From NCBI RefSeq assembly GCF_003850245.1, contig NZ_CP031015.1:2232001-2296000 (forward strand): a DNA stretch of 64,000 nt. The letters run 5' to 3'. A program made the translations under genes and the position numbers. Positions 44,386 through 54,043 of this stretch are shown piece by piece. Origin of the DNA: Microbacterium sp. ABRD28 (GTDB lineage Bacteria > Actinomycetota > Actinomycetes > Actinomycetales > Microbacteriaceae). Below the pieces are notes generated by a model, which searched no databases, was not told the origin of the DNA, and worked only from the letters and a program-made list of their open reading frames with translations. The stretch's first letter is position 1, and each line of letters begins with the position of its first letter.

Positions 44386-44403
44386 TCGGCCCCGACGTGG
44401 AGG

Positions 44404-44904
44404 TCAGTCTGCGCTGGTGACCGAGAGGACGTCTCCGGCGGAGTCGAGGTTCACCAGCAGCACGTCATCGGTGGCATCGGGGTCGAGCGCGTACTCGAGG
44501 ACGGCGAACGGGTCGGAACCGCCGTGCTCGTCGGCGAGGATCGTCATGCTCATCAGCTGCAGTGAGCGGATCACGTCGATCCGGATGTCGCCGGAGATGT
44601 CGACCAGCAGATTCTCGATGCCCTCCCCCAGCGTCTCCTGCTGCTGGAGGATGTACTCCGTCACTTCGCTGGTGCGATCGTCGAGCTCGGAGACCATGCC
44701 GTTGCGCGCTGTCCGGTCGATTGCCTCGAGGGACGACACCAGGCTCGCCGCGATGTCGAGGGCTGCCTGGGAGACGTCGTCCTGATCCGGCGCCGTCAGA
44801 TCCACGGTGACGGACTGGTCGCCGAGTTCGACGTTCTCCGACCAGAAGATCGAACCATCCGGACCCGACTCGAGGAGTCCGAAGAAGTCGTGCTCGATCG
44901 CCAT
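44404..44904 (-). CDS. Acidic conserved hypothetical protein (possibly DUF2004)
   Basis: 166 aa, strongly acidic, with no membrane segment or signal. It begins AIEHDFFGLLESGPDGSIFW, has a long helix (about 45-110) and ends in a short beta-rich part (DVLLVNLDSAGDVLSV). The start and composition resemble the DUF2004 family, but I hold that loosely. It is alone on its strand between lipA and ftsY. Confidence 0.7.
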   Translation of the reverse strand: MAIEHDFFGLLESGPDGSIFWSENVELGDQSVTVDLTAPDQDDVSQAALDIAASLVSSLEAIDRTARNGMVSELDDRTSEVTEYILQQQETLGEGIENLLVDISGDIRIDVIRSLQLMSMTILADEHGGSDPFAVLEYALDPDATDDVLLVNLDSAGDVLSVTSAD

Positions 44905-44980
44905 ACGCCCATGAAACCAGCCTCCCGGCCGGTGCGATAGACCTGGCCCGCGCGTCGGCCCGATCGGGTGGGCAACGAGC

Positions 44981-45853
<873 letters not shown>

Positions 45854-45865
45854 GAGACCAGCCTA
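45854..45865 (-). promoter_or_regulatory. -10 element for leaderless ftsY
   Basis: TAGGCT on the minus strand (45860-45865), 6 nt before ATG 45853; no Shine-Dalgarno sequence. Confidence 0.48.
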
Positions 45866-45890
45866 CGGGCGCGGGCGTCTCGGCCTCCGC

Positions 45891-48800
45891 TCAGCTCGCC
45901 GCCCGCCGGCCGTCGTCGTCGGCCGTCCGGCCCAGTCGCTGCCCGACGACAGCCGACACGCCGTCCTGACGCATCGAGACGCCGTAGAGCGCGTCGGCGA
46001 TCTCCATGGTCCTCTTCTGGTGCGTGATGACGATGAGCTGACTGCTCTCGCGGAGCTGCTCGAACACCCCGAGGAGCCGCCCGAGGTTGGCGTCGTCGAG
46101 GGCCGCCTCGACCTCGTCGAGGATGTAGAACGGACTCGGGCGCGCCTTGAAGATCGCCACCAGCAGCGCCACCGCCGCCAGCGACCGTTCACCGCCCGAC
46201 AGCAGCGACAGCCGCTCGATCTTCTTGCCGACCGGTCGCACCGTGACCTCGATGCCGGTCGTGAGCGCGTCGTCGGGCTTGGTCAGCTCGATGCTCCCCG
46301 AGCCGCCGGGGAACAGGACGGGGAACACCTCGTCGAACGCGCGCTGGGTGTCGGCGAACGCGTCGAGGAAGATCGTCCGCATGCGGTCATCGAGCTCCTC
46401 GATGATCGTGAGGAGGTCTTTGCGGGTCCGGCTGAGGTCGTCGAGCTGCTCAGCGAGGAACGCGTGCCGCTGCTCGAGCGCCGAGAACTCCTCCAGCGCG
46501 AGCGGATTCACGCGCCCCAGTTGCGCCAGCTTGCGTTCCGCGTCGGCGAGCCTTCGCTGCTGGACGGCGCGATCGAACGCCGTCCCCGCCGCCTCGGGGT
46601 CGCTGGGATCGGGTATCGGCTGATCGGGACCATATTCCGCGATGAGAATATCCTCCTCGAGCCCCAGTTCCGACACCGCGCGGTCGCGAAGCGAACCGGC
46701 CTGCAGCCGACGTTCGTGGATGCGCAGCTCCAGGCCGTGCACGTCCTCGGTCACCGCAGACAGCCGTTCCCGCACTCGGGCGTCTTCCCGGCGCAGCTCC
46801 CCGAGCTCGGCGGTGACGGCTGTTCGCGCGGTCTCAGCGACGACGAGCTCGCTCCGGGCCTGGGACAGGGAGCGATCGACGGCGTCGAGGACGGGCGGGA
46901 TCCTCCCTGCCACGTCGGCGGCGGCGTCGCGCTGACTCTTCCGGATCACGGCCCGCCGGGCCGCCTCGACGGCGGCCGCCTGCTCGCGCTCCCGCTGCTT
47001 CTCGAGCTGCACGACACGCGACTCCTGCGCGCGGATGCGCTCCTTCAGCGTCTCCACGTCCAGACGCGCGCGCATCTCGGTCTCGCGCGCGGTGTCGAGC
47101 GCGGCGAGCAGCCCATCGCGCGCTGACGCGTCGAGAATGGGACGCGGCGACTCCAGTGCCGCCGTCAACTGCTCCTCGGCGACGCGAGACGCAGCCGACG
47201 CGTCATCGACGCCGGCTCGGGCCTGGGCCAGCGCCGACGCCAGGCGTTCGCACTCCGCGACCGCTGCCTCGTAGCGCACGGTCGCGCGATTGACCCGCTC
47301 CGCTCGAGCCGACACGGCGGCGTCATGGGCGCGCATCGCCTCCAGCGTCGATCGCACCCGGCGCCGCTTGTCGTCGAGGTCGGCGACGGCATCGGACCGC
47401 GCCTCGCGCAGAGAGTCGACGATCACGGTGAGCTCATCCCGCCGCGCCGCGGCGTCATCCCGCTCGGCCACGAGTTCGAGACGGGAACGGGACGAGCCGG
47501 ATCCCGCCCGCAGGCGGTTCACACGGCAGACCTCCCCGGCCCGCGTGACGATCGTCGCGTGCGCGAGCGCCGGGTCGGCGAGAAGCCGCTCCGCTTCGTC
47601 GAGATCGGCGGCGATGAGCACCCCCGACAGCAGCGCGCGCACGCCCTCGGGGGCCGTCACCACCGCTGCGGCGGTCAGTGCCGTTCCACCGTCCGTCACC
47701 GACTCCGCTCCCCAGGGCGGATCGGCCACCACGATGTCCACGGCTCCGGCGTCGTCGGCGCGAACCGTCGAGGCCAGCCCGAATCCGGCCGGCAGGTCGT
47801 CGACGAGCACCGCTTCAGCGAGCGGACCGAGGGCCGCGGCGATCGCCGCCTCGTACCCCGCCTCGACACGGACGGCGTCGCCCACCAGACCCCGGATTCC
47901 CACGCCGCCGCGTGCGACGATGTCGGCGGCAGTGGAGCGGATGTCGAGGGCGCGATCGATCGCGGCGGTCTGGGCTGTCAGCGCGTCGAGCTCGCGTTCG
48001 GCCGAATGCAGACGGTCGCGCAGTCCGGCCAGCTCCTCGTCTGCGACGTTCGCATCCCGCTGGGCCCGCTCGTACTCCGCGGCGTGATCGGCGACCGGCC
48101 CGTCGTCCTCCGGTTGCACCGCGGCCAGGGCCTCCTCGGCCTCGTCTCGCCGGCTGAGGGCCGCCTGCCATGCCCGCTCTTGTCGATCGACAGCCGTGCG
48201 GACTGCCGCCAGAGTCGACGCGGCCGCTTCCGCTGCCCCCCGGAGCGCCGTGAGGCGCATGTCATGCTGCGAGACCAGCGCGCTCTGCTCCGCGATGTCG
48301 ACGTCGAGAGCGTCGAGCTCGGCACGGGCGCGGGTGACCTCCCGCGCCGCTGCGGCAGCATCGTCCTGCGCGCCGACCAGGCCCGCCGCGATCGCGTCGA
48401 TCTCCGCGCGTGCGTGCGCGATCGTCTCGGGGGTGACCGTCACTCCACGCCGGTCGTCGTCGTGCTCAGCCGGGTCGGCCAGAAGCGACATGCGCTGCCC
48501 GGCGAGGGCGTAGAGGGACCGGAGCCTCTCCTGCACGCGCTCCAGCCCGTGCACCACGCGGCGGGCCTCATCGACCGCTTCAGAGCGCTGGTCGCTCTCG
48601 AGTCGTTCGATCCGGGCGCGGACACTCTGCGCCTGATCCTGGAGCACCATCCGCTCGGCCAGACGTTCCTGCTCGGTGCGCGCATGCCCCGCCAGCTCCT
48701 GACGAAGGCGGAGCAACTCGTCGGCGAGGAGGCGAGCTCGGGCGTCCCGCACCTCCGCAGCGATCGTCGCAGCCTCGCGCGCCACCTCGGCCTGACGACC

Positions 48801-49415
48801 GAGCGGCTTGAGCTGGCGACGCAACTCGCCGGCGAGGTCGCTCAGTCGCGTGAGGTTGGCCTCCATCGCCTCGAGCTTGCGGAGGGTCTTCTCCTTGCGA
48901 CGGCGATGCTTCAGGATGCCCGCCGCCTCTTCGATGAAGCCCCGACGGTCCTCCGGCGTGGCCTGCAGAACGGTGTCGAGCCGCCCCTGACCGATGATCA
49001 CGTGCATCTCACGACCGAGACCGGAATCGCTCAGGAGCTCCTGAACGTCCAGCAACCGACAGGTCTCGCCGTTGATGGCGTACTCGCTGGCTCCGTTTCG
49101 GAACAGCGTGCGGCTGATCGACACCTCGGTGTACTCGATGGGAAGGGCGCCATCGCTGTTGTCGATGGTCAGCCGCACTTCGGCACGCCCGAGGGGGCCG
49201 CGGGTCGTCGTGCCCGCGAAGATGACGTCTTCCATCTTCCCGCCGCGGAGGGTCTTCGCGCCCTGCTCCCCCATCACCCACGCCAGAGCGTCGACGACGT
49301 TGGATTTTCCCGAGCCGTTCGGACCGACGATGCACGTCACTCCGGGTTCGAAGGCGAAGGTCGTCGGCTGCGCGAAGGACTTGAACCCTTTGAGCGTCAC
49401 GCTCTTCAGGTGCAT
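45891..49415 (-). CDS. smc: Chromosome segregation protein Smc
   Basis: Condensin ATPase that loops and organises the chromosome with ScpA and ScpB. The 1174-aa protein has Walker A GPNGSGKSNVVDALAWVMGEQ (about residues 32-52). Two long coiled coils flank a hinge near 500-640 (GGVGIRGLVGDAVRVE). The C-terminal ABC signature LLSGGERSLAAVALLVAIF and Walker B FYILDEVEAALDDANL are intact. GGAGGT lies 5 nt before the ATG. In related genomes mutM directly precedes smc; here a 3-kb forward locus separates them. Confidence 0.98.
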   Translation of the reverse strand: MHLKSVTLKGFKSFAQPTTFAFEPGVTCIVGPNGSGKSNVVDALAWVMGEQGAKTLRGGKMEDVIFAGTTTRGPLGRAEVRLTIDNSDGALPIEYTEVSISRTLFRNGASEYAINGETCRLLDVQELLSDSGLGREMHVIIGQGRLDTVLQATPEDRRGFIEEAAGILKHRRRKEKTLRKLEAMEANLTRLSDLAGELRRQLKPLGRQAEVAREAATIAAEVRDARARLLADELLRLRQELAGHARTEQERLAERMVLQDQAQSVRARIERLESDQRSEAVDEARRVVHGLERVQERLRSLYALAGQRMSLLADPAEHDDDRRGVTVTPETIAHARAEIDAIAAGLVGAQDDAAAAAREVTRARAELDALDVDIAEQSALVSQHDMRLTALRGAAEAAASTLAAVRTAVDRQERAWQAALSRRDEAEEALAAVQPEDDGPVADHAAEYERAQRDANVADEELAGLRDRLHSAERELDALTAQTAAIDRALDIRSTAADIVARGGVGIRGLVGDAVRVEAGYEAAIAAALGPLAEAVLVDDLPAGFGLASTVRADDAGAVDIVVADPPWGAESVTDGGTALTAAAVVTAPEGVRALLSGVLIAADLDEAERLLADPALAHATIVTRAGEVCRVNRLRAGSGSSRSRLELVAERDDAAARRDELTVIVDSLREARSDAVADLDDKRRRVRSTLEAMRAHDAAVSARAERVNRATVRYEAAVAECERLASALAQARAGVDDASAASRVAEEQLTAALESPRPILDASARDGLLAALDTARETEMRARLDVETLKERIRAQESRVVQLEKQREREQAAAVEAARRAVIRKSQRDAAADVAGRIPPVLDAVDRSLSQARSELVVAETARTAVTAELGELRREDARVRERLSAVTEDVHGLELRIHERRLQAGSLRDRAVSELGLEEDILIAEYGPDQPIPDPSDPEAAGTAFDRAVQQRRLADAERKLAQLGRVNPLALEEFSALEQRHAFLAEQLDDLSRTRKDLLTIIEELDDRMRTIFLDAFADTQRAFDEVFPVLFPGGSGSIELTKPDDALTTGIEVTVRPVGKKIERLSLLSGGERSLAAVALLVAIFKARPSPFYILDEVEAALDDANLGRLLGVFEQLRESSQLIVITHQKRTMEIADALYGVSMRQDGVSAVVGQRLGRTADDDGRRAAS

Positions 49416-49560
49416 CGTCTACCTCCGACCCTGCGCGCCCGCGGCTCGGAGCGGCGCCGCTCAGGCTACCGAACTCCCTCGCCGATACCGCTGAGGCGGG
49501 CGGATCGAGACCGATGTCACGCGCGACACGCCCGAATTCCGGGCATTTCTGACAATTCGC

Positions 49561-49590
49561 TTGACGCCTCCGACAGGATCGCGCTAGTGT
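49561..49590 (+). promoter_or_regulatory. Promoter of the acetyltransferase locus
   Basis: TTGACG (49561-49566), an 18-nt spacer, and TAGTGT (49585-49590); start near 49597. The sequence just before the -35 is AATT-CGC, so an A/T block lies 3 nt upstream of the -35 hexamer. That arrangement recalls WhiB7-dependent promoters. The promoter itself is well supported; the WhiB7 link is a hypothesis. From 49416 to here there is only the smc upstream region. Confidence 0.65.
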
Positions 49591-49611
49591 CACTGCTCGC
49601 GTCCGATGTCG

Positions 49612-49727
49612 AAAGGAGGTCACTGATGATGCACATGATTGATCCGCGCCACACCGCGCGTCGATTCTCGCCGCTCACCCCGTCAGTGACCGGATTCGCC
49701 GGCGCCCTCACCCCCACCGCCGCCTGA
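49612..49727 (+). CDS. 33-aa upstream ORF with ideal ribosome-binding site
   Basis: AAAGGAGGT (49612-49620) lies 5 nt before ATG 49626, the best Shine-Dalgarno match in the window. The ORF (49626-49727) encodes 33 residues that begin MMHMIDPRHTARRF and end in ALTPTAA. No homologue is known to me. With the preceding promoter and the later hairpins it looks like a leader peptide. The 174 nt after its stop (49728-49901) hold no gene, but do hold a small stem-loop at 49747-49759 and a bulged 8-bp stem at 49834-49854. Confidence 0.6.
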
Positions 49728-49901
49728 TCGGCGCAGGGGACAGGTCTGCCCATCGGGCACACGTCCGCCTCTGCTGACCGGATCGACGCTCCCTCGAGCG
49801 ACTCGGCAGCGTGCGTCCCTCTGACGCCTCCCTTCGCGACGTCCACGTCCGCGACATCCCGCACTCTCGTGCCCAATGCCTGACGAAAGCGATCACCCAC
49901 C

Positions 49902-50174
49902 ATGTCCGTCCCTGTTGCCTCCGTCTTCGATCTCGATCATGACGAACGCCATCGGCTCCTCGCCGATGTCGGTCTCGCCCCGGCCTCCGCAGCCCCCTCG
50001 CGCTTCCAGCGCTGGGAGCTCCGACTGGGGTTCTGGCTGCTGCTGCGCGCTGCACGGCGTCAGTCGGCCGCTCGCGATCGGTCGCACCGGCGTACCTTCG
50101 CCGCCGACCTCGCCCGTACCCGCCGCGAACATGCCGCCTGGCGCGAGCTCGCGCTCGGCACCGTTCGCGTCTGA
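49902..50174 (+). CDS. Small basic hypothetical protein (90 aa)
   Basis: 90 aa from ATG 49902 with normal GC-rich codon use, so probably a real gene. It has an acidic start (SVFDLDHDERHRLL) and then a Trp/Arg-rich helical part (RWELRLGFWLLLRAARRQ ... REHAAWRELALG). A single amphipathic or membrane-associated helix near 35-55 is possible. The ribosome-binding site is weak (GAAAG). I do not recognise it. It lies between the upstream ORF and the acetyltransferases, and a hairpin follows its stop by 9 bp. Confidence 0.55.
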   Translation: MSVPVASVFDLDHDERHRLLADVGLAPASAAPSRFQRWELRLGFWLLLRAARRQSAARDRSHRRTFAADLARTRREHAAWRELALGTVRV

Positions 50175-50183
50175 TTCGCCCAC

Positions 50184-50214
50184 GGTCCGGAGCCGTTCCG
50201 AACGGCTCCGGACC
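50184..50214. terminator. 14-bp hairpin just before the acetyltransferase pair
   Basis: A perfect stem (50184-50197 with 50201-50214) and 3-nt loop, 16 bp before ATG 50231; the GAAAGGA ribosome-binding site follows it directly. It could terminate transcription after the small ORFs or mask translation of the acetyltransferase gene. Confidence 0.65.
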
Positions 50215-50230
50215 TCCCGAAAGGACCACC

Positions 50231-51316
50231 ATGAACACGCACGCAGGGGCCGGATTCGACATTCGACCACTCACCATCCCGTCGCGAATCGACGCGGACG
50301 ACGCCGAGGACTTCATCGAGATGACCCGGGTGAGGAACCAGGTCTACCGGGAGATCTCCGGCCATGACGATGAACGCATCAGCGCCGCGGAACTGCTCCC
50401 CCACTACCAGCCCGACGAGTACGAGACCCGATTGATCTGGACCGTCCGTGATGGCGGGCGCGTCGTGGGCCGTTGCGGCGTCGACCTGCCCCACGAGGAG
50501 GGGTCGACGCTGGCCTTCTGGCAGATCGAGCTGCTTCGCGAGGTGTGGGGTCGGGGCATCGGCTCCGCCGCCTACGACCTCGTCGAGGAGACCGCGCGAG
50601 CGCACGGCCGCACCGTGCTGCAGTCGTGGGCGGAGCATCCCGAGGCTCCGGGCCCGCGCCTGGCGGCGCCGACCGGCTTCGGCGACATCCCCGAAGACCA
50701 CGCGGCCCGGTTCTACGTGCGGCATGGGTACACGCTTCAGCAGGTCGAACGCGCCAGCGCCCTCGACCTGCAGGCACCCTTCGACAGGATCGAGGACCTC
50801 CATCGCGACGCCCAGCGGGCGGCATCCGACTACCGCATCGTGCAGTGGTTCGCCCCGACACCGCCAGAGTGGGTCGACGGGTACGCCTGGATGAAGTCGC
50901 GGATGTCGACCGATGCTCCCGCGGCCGATCTCGAATTCGACGAGGAGACCTGGGATGCCGACCGGATCGCCCTCCACGATGCGCGCTACACCGACAGCGG
51001 GCGACTGCTCCAGGTGACGGCGGCGCAGCACGTCGCCACCGGAGAGCTGTGCGCCTTCAACGAGCTCGTCGTCGGCGCGGACCGCACCGAGGCCTCTCAC
51101 CAGGAGGACACGCTCGTCCTCCGGGCGCACCGCGGACACCGACTGGGGATGCTGGTCAAGTGCGCCGGCCTGCTGTCCTGGCGCCGAATCGCGCCGGAGT
51201 CGCCGCGCGTGATCACCTACAACGCCGAGGAGAACCGTCCGATGCTCGACATCAACGAGGCGATCGGCTTCCGGCCCATCGCCTATTCCGGCGCCTGGAA
51301 GAAGGTCCTGACATGA
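50231..51316 (+). CDS. Tandem-domain GNAT acetyltransferase, copy 1
   Basis: 361 aa with two GNAT-like halves. The N-terminal half has an acetyl-CoA motif A of good form (ELLREVWGRGIGSAAYDL). The C-terminal half has [21 protein letters not shown] and NAEENRPMLDINEAIGF. Acetyl-CoA-dependent transfer to an amine is expected; the substrate is unknown. AAGGA lies 6-7 nt before the ATG. It overlaps copy 2 by 4 nt (ATGA). The two copies are strongly similar in the C-terminal domain and much less so in the N-terminal one. Confidence 0.88.
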   Translation: MNTHAGAGFDIRPLTIPSRIDADDAEDFIEMTRVRNQVYREISGHDDERISAAELLPHYQPDEYETRLIWTVRDGGRVVGRCGVDLPHEEGSTLAFWQIELLREVWGRGIGSAAYDLVEETARAHGRTVLQSWAEHPEAPGPRLAAPTGFGDIPEDHAARFYVRHGYTLQQVERASALDLQAPFDRIEDLHRDAQRAASDYRIVQWFAPTPPEWVDGYAWMKSRMSTDAPAADLEFDEETWDADRIALHDARYTDSGRLLQVTAAQHVATGELCAFNELVVGADRTEASHQEDTLVLRAHRGHRLGMLVKCAGLLSWRRIAPESPRVITYNAEENRPMLDINEAIGFRPIAYSGAWKKVLT

Positions 51317-52422
51317 ACGTCCGACCCGTTGCGGAAGCCCACGTGGTCATCGAACCCCTGGTGGTTCCCCGGTCCCTCGATGACCCAGACGCCCTGCCGT
51401 TCCTGGCGATGGTCCGCCTCGACAACGAGGTGAGCCGTCACGACACCGGACACAGCGACCTGGATCAGGACCCGACCGAGGCGCTGGGGCTCTGGCAGGC
51501 CGATGCCGACTGGCTCCACGTCGGACTCGTCGCCCGCTCGAACGCCGCGATCATCGGAGCGGTGACCATGCTGTTCTCCCGTGAACCGGATGCCACCAGT
51601 GCGGAGTTCGACCTCATGGTCGACCCCGCGCGGTGGGGCGAAGGCGTCGAGGACGCCCTCCTGGGCGCCGCCTGCGTCGAAGCGAGGCGCCGTGGTCGCA
51701 CGGTCGTCCAGACCTGGACGCTCCACCGGCCCGACGCCCCCGGAAGGAGCATCGAGCCGGCGACGGGCCACGGGCGGATTCCCGCCGACGACCGTCAGAC
51801 CGTCTTGCTCGCCGACGCCGGGTTCTCGCTGGAGCAGGTCGAGCGCACGAGTTCGTTCGATCTCACCGGATCGTTCGACCGCGTCGAGAAGCTCCTCGCC
51901 GCCGCGCGCGAGCGCATGGGCGAGGGCTACCGCGTGGTGGCGTGGAGCACCCCGACGCCGGAGCGCTATCTCGACAGCTTCGCGCACGCGATCTCCCGGA
52001 TGCCGACCGATGCTCCCGCAGGCGGCATGGTGGTCGAAGAGGAGACCTGGGATGCCGACCGGGTCCGCCGCCGCGACGAGCGACTCGCCGCGCAGCACCT
52101 CTTCGTCTCGCTCGTCGCCGTCGAGCACATCGCGAGCGGTGAGATCGTCGCGTTCAACGAGCTCGTCATCGGCGACGACCGCACCGCCGCCACGCAGCAG
52201 TACGGGACGCTGGTGCTGCGCGAGCACCGCGGCAGGCGCCTGGGCACCGTGGTCAAATGCGAGAACCTCCTGCGATGGCGGACCCTCGTTCCGCAGTCAC
52301 CCCGGGTGGCCACGTTCAACGCCGAGGAGAATCGTCACATGCTCGACATCAACGAAGCCATCGGCTTCGTTCCGATCAGCTACGCAGGAGCGTGGAAGAA
52401 GGTGCTGGAGGCGGGCGCCTGA
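51313..52422 (+). CDS. Tandem-domain GNAT acetyltransferase, copy 2
   Basis: 369 aa, paralogue of the gene upstream. The C-terminal GNAT domain keeps TLVLREHRGRRLGTVVKCENL and NAEENRHMLDINEAIGF. In the N-terminal half the acetyl-CoA motif reads VDPARWGEGVEDALL: the third Gly of the RxxGxG core is Glu, so that half is probably inactive or structural. The ATG overlaps the stop of copy 1. The last 43 bp overlap the 3' end of mutM on the other strand. Confidence 0.88.
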   Translation: MNVRPVAEAHVVIEPLVVPRSLDDPDALPFLAMVRLDNEVSRHDTGHSDLDQDPTEALGLWQADADWLHVGLVARSNAAIIGAVTMLFSREPDATSAEFDLMVDPARWGEGVEDALLGAACVEARRRGRTVVQTWTLHRPDAPGRSIEPATGHGRIPADDRQTVLLADAGFSLEQVERTSSFDLTGSFDRVEKLLAAARERMGEGYRVVAWSTPTPERYLDSFAHAISRMPTDAPAGGMVVEEETWDADRVRRRDERLAAQHLFVSLVAVEHIASGEIVAFNELVIGDDRTAATQQYGTLVLREHRGRRLGTVVKCENLLRWRTLVPQSPRVATFNAEENRHMLDINEAIGFVPISYAGAWKKVLEAGA

Positions 52423-53300
52423 CACCTCGGACAGAAATGACTCGAGCGGTTGGTGAACGACACGCGCAGGATCGGGCGGCCGCATCGGGGACAGGGCTCG
52501 CCGGTGCGGCCGTAGGCGTTGAGAGAGTGCGCGAAGTAGCCGGCCTGACCGTTGACGTTGACGTACTGCGCGTCGAAGCTCGTGCCCCCCTCGGCCAGCG
52601 CCTTCTCCAGCACGGCGCGCACCTCCGCGAGCAACCGGTTGACCCGTCGGGTGGACAGCGTGTCGGCGGGCGTCTCGGGATGCAGGCGCGCCGCCCACAG
52701 CGCCTCGTCGGCGTAGATGTTGCCGATGCCGCTGACGACCGTCTGGTCGAGCATCACGCGCTTGATCGCGGACTTCTTCCGACCCAGGATGTCGCGGAAC
52801 CGCGCGTCGCGGAACGCGGGATCGAGGGGATCGCGCGCGATGTGCGCCACCTGCCGCGGAACGCAGGCGAGCTCGGATCCGACGCCCCCGGGAACGCCGT
52901 CGGGGGTGGGAAGAAGGGGGTCGACCGCCAGCGAGCCGAATGTGCGCTGATCAGCGAAGACGACGGCGAGTTCGCCGTGATCGGGATGACGGAGTTCGAA
53001 CCGCACCCGTTCGTGACGCTCGATCGGCGACCCCGGCGAACGAAGAAGCATCTGCCCGCTCATGCCCAGGTGTCCGACGACCGCCCGGTCGCCGCCCTCG
53101 AGGGGGAACCAGAGGAACTTCCCGCGGCGCACGGCCGCCTCGACGCGTCGACCGGCGAGGTTCGCTTCGAAGTCGGTGGCGTCCCCGTCGTGACGGGTCA
53201 AGGCGCGCACATCGTGCACGATGACGCCTTCGATGAGCGATCCGCGCATGGCGGGGTCCAGCCCACGACGGACGACCTCGACCTCGGGGAGCTCAGGCAT
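52380..53300 (-). CDS. mutM: Formamidopyrimidine-DNA glycosylase MutM
   Basis: Excises 8-oxoguanine and FapyG and nicks the strand. The 306-aa protein has the catalytic N-terminus PELPEVEVVRRGL (P2, E3), the RRGKFLWFPL lysine (K61), H2TH motifs (SGIGNIYADEALW) and a zinc finger with four Cys (CPRCGRPIL ... HFCPRCQ). About ten residues follow the last Cys and run into the end of the convergent acetyltransferase. The ATG overlaps the rnc stop by 8 nt. Confidence 0.97.
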   Translation of the reverse strand: MPELPEVEVVRRGLDPAMRGSLIEGVIVHDVRALTRHDGDATDFEANLAGRRVEAAVRRGKFLWFPLEGGDRAVVGHLGMSGQMLLRSPGSPIERHERVRFELRHPDHGELAVVFADQRTFGSLAVDPLLPTPDGVPGGVGSELACVPRQVAHIARDPLDPAFRDARFRDILGRKKSAIKRVMLDQTVVSGIGNIYADEALWAARLHPETPADTLSTRRVNRLLAEVRAVLEKALAEGGTSFDAQYVNVNGQAGYFAHSLNAYGRTGEPCPRCGRPILRVSFTNRSSHFCPRCQAPASSTFFHAPA

Positions 53301-54024
53301 CGACGCCGCGGGCGTCGATCGACTCAGACAGCTCGCGCCACGCCAGAAGGGCGGCCGCCATCTCGGCATGCTTCTTGCTCGTGCCCGTGCCACGGGTCTC
53401 GGTCTGCCCGACCCGCACCCGCGCGGTGAAGACGCGATCGTGGTCGGGTCCGGTGGCGGAGATCTCGTAGACAGGGGGACCGAATCCGCGACGAGCGGCG
53501 AGCTCCTGCAGGCTCGTCTTCGGGTCGACGGCAGCGCCGTAACGCTCGGGGTCGGCCAGCAGCGGCTCGACGAGCCGCAGCACCAAGCCGGTGGCTGCAT
53601 CGGGTCCGGCGGACAGGTAGGCGGCCCCGATGACGGCCTCGGTCGCGTCGGCGAGGATCGAGTCCTTCTTCCGTCCGCCGGTGAGTTCCTCACCGCGCCC
53701 GAGCAGGACATGCTCGCCCAGCCCGATGCGGCGCGCGACCTCGGCGAGGGCGACGGTCGAGACGACGCTCGCACGCCGCTTGGCCAGCTGCCCCTCTTCG
53801 AGATCGGGATGCCGCGTGAACAGACGCACGGTCACGGCTTGCCCGAGGATGGCATCGCCGAGGAACTCGAGTCGCTCGTTGTGGGCAACCCCGCCGTGCT
53901 CGTATGCCCAGGAACGATGGGTGAGAGCCAGCAGCAGAAGCTCGGGGTCGATCTCGACCCCGAGCTTCTGTGTGAGTTCGTCCAGCGGCGGGTGCGCCGG
54001 CGTGGCGTCGGTACGGTGTGTCAC
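53293..54024 (-). CDS. rnc: Ribonuclease III
   Basis: Processes rRNA and other double-stranded RNA. The 243-aa protein has the endonuclease signature NERLEFLGDAILG, DSILADATEAVIGAAYLS and a C-terminal double-stranded RNA-binding domain (from about 165, ending SKKHAEMAAALLAWREL). GTG start. Part of the DUF177-rpmF-rnc-mutM operon. Confidence 0.97.
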   Translation of the reverse strand: MTHRTDATPAHPPLDELTQKLGVEIDPELLLLALTHRSWAYEHGGVAHNERLEFLGDAILGQAVTVRLFTRHPDLEEGQLAKRRASVVSTVALAEVARRIGLGEHVLLGRGEELTGGRKKDSILADATEAVIGAAYLSAGPDAATGLVLRLVEPLLADPERYGAAVDPKTSLQELAARRGFGPPVYEISATGPDHDRVFTARVRVGQTETRGTGTSKKHAEMAAALLAWRELSESIDARGVDA

Positions 54025-54043
54025 CGAGTGCGCAACAGGCCGA

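Noticed and set aside
47325..49727. Long plus-strand frame opposite smc that ends in the 33-codon upstream ORF
   Set aside because: Only the last 33 codons have a ribosome-binding site and promoter; the rest is antisense to smc.
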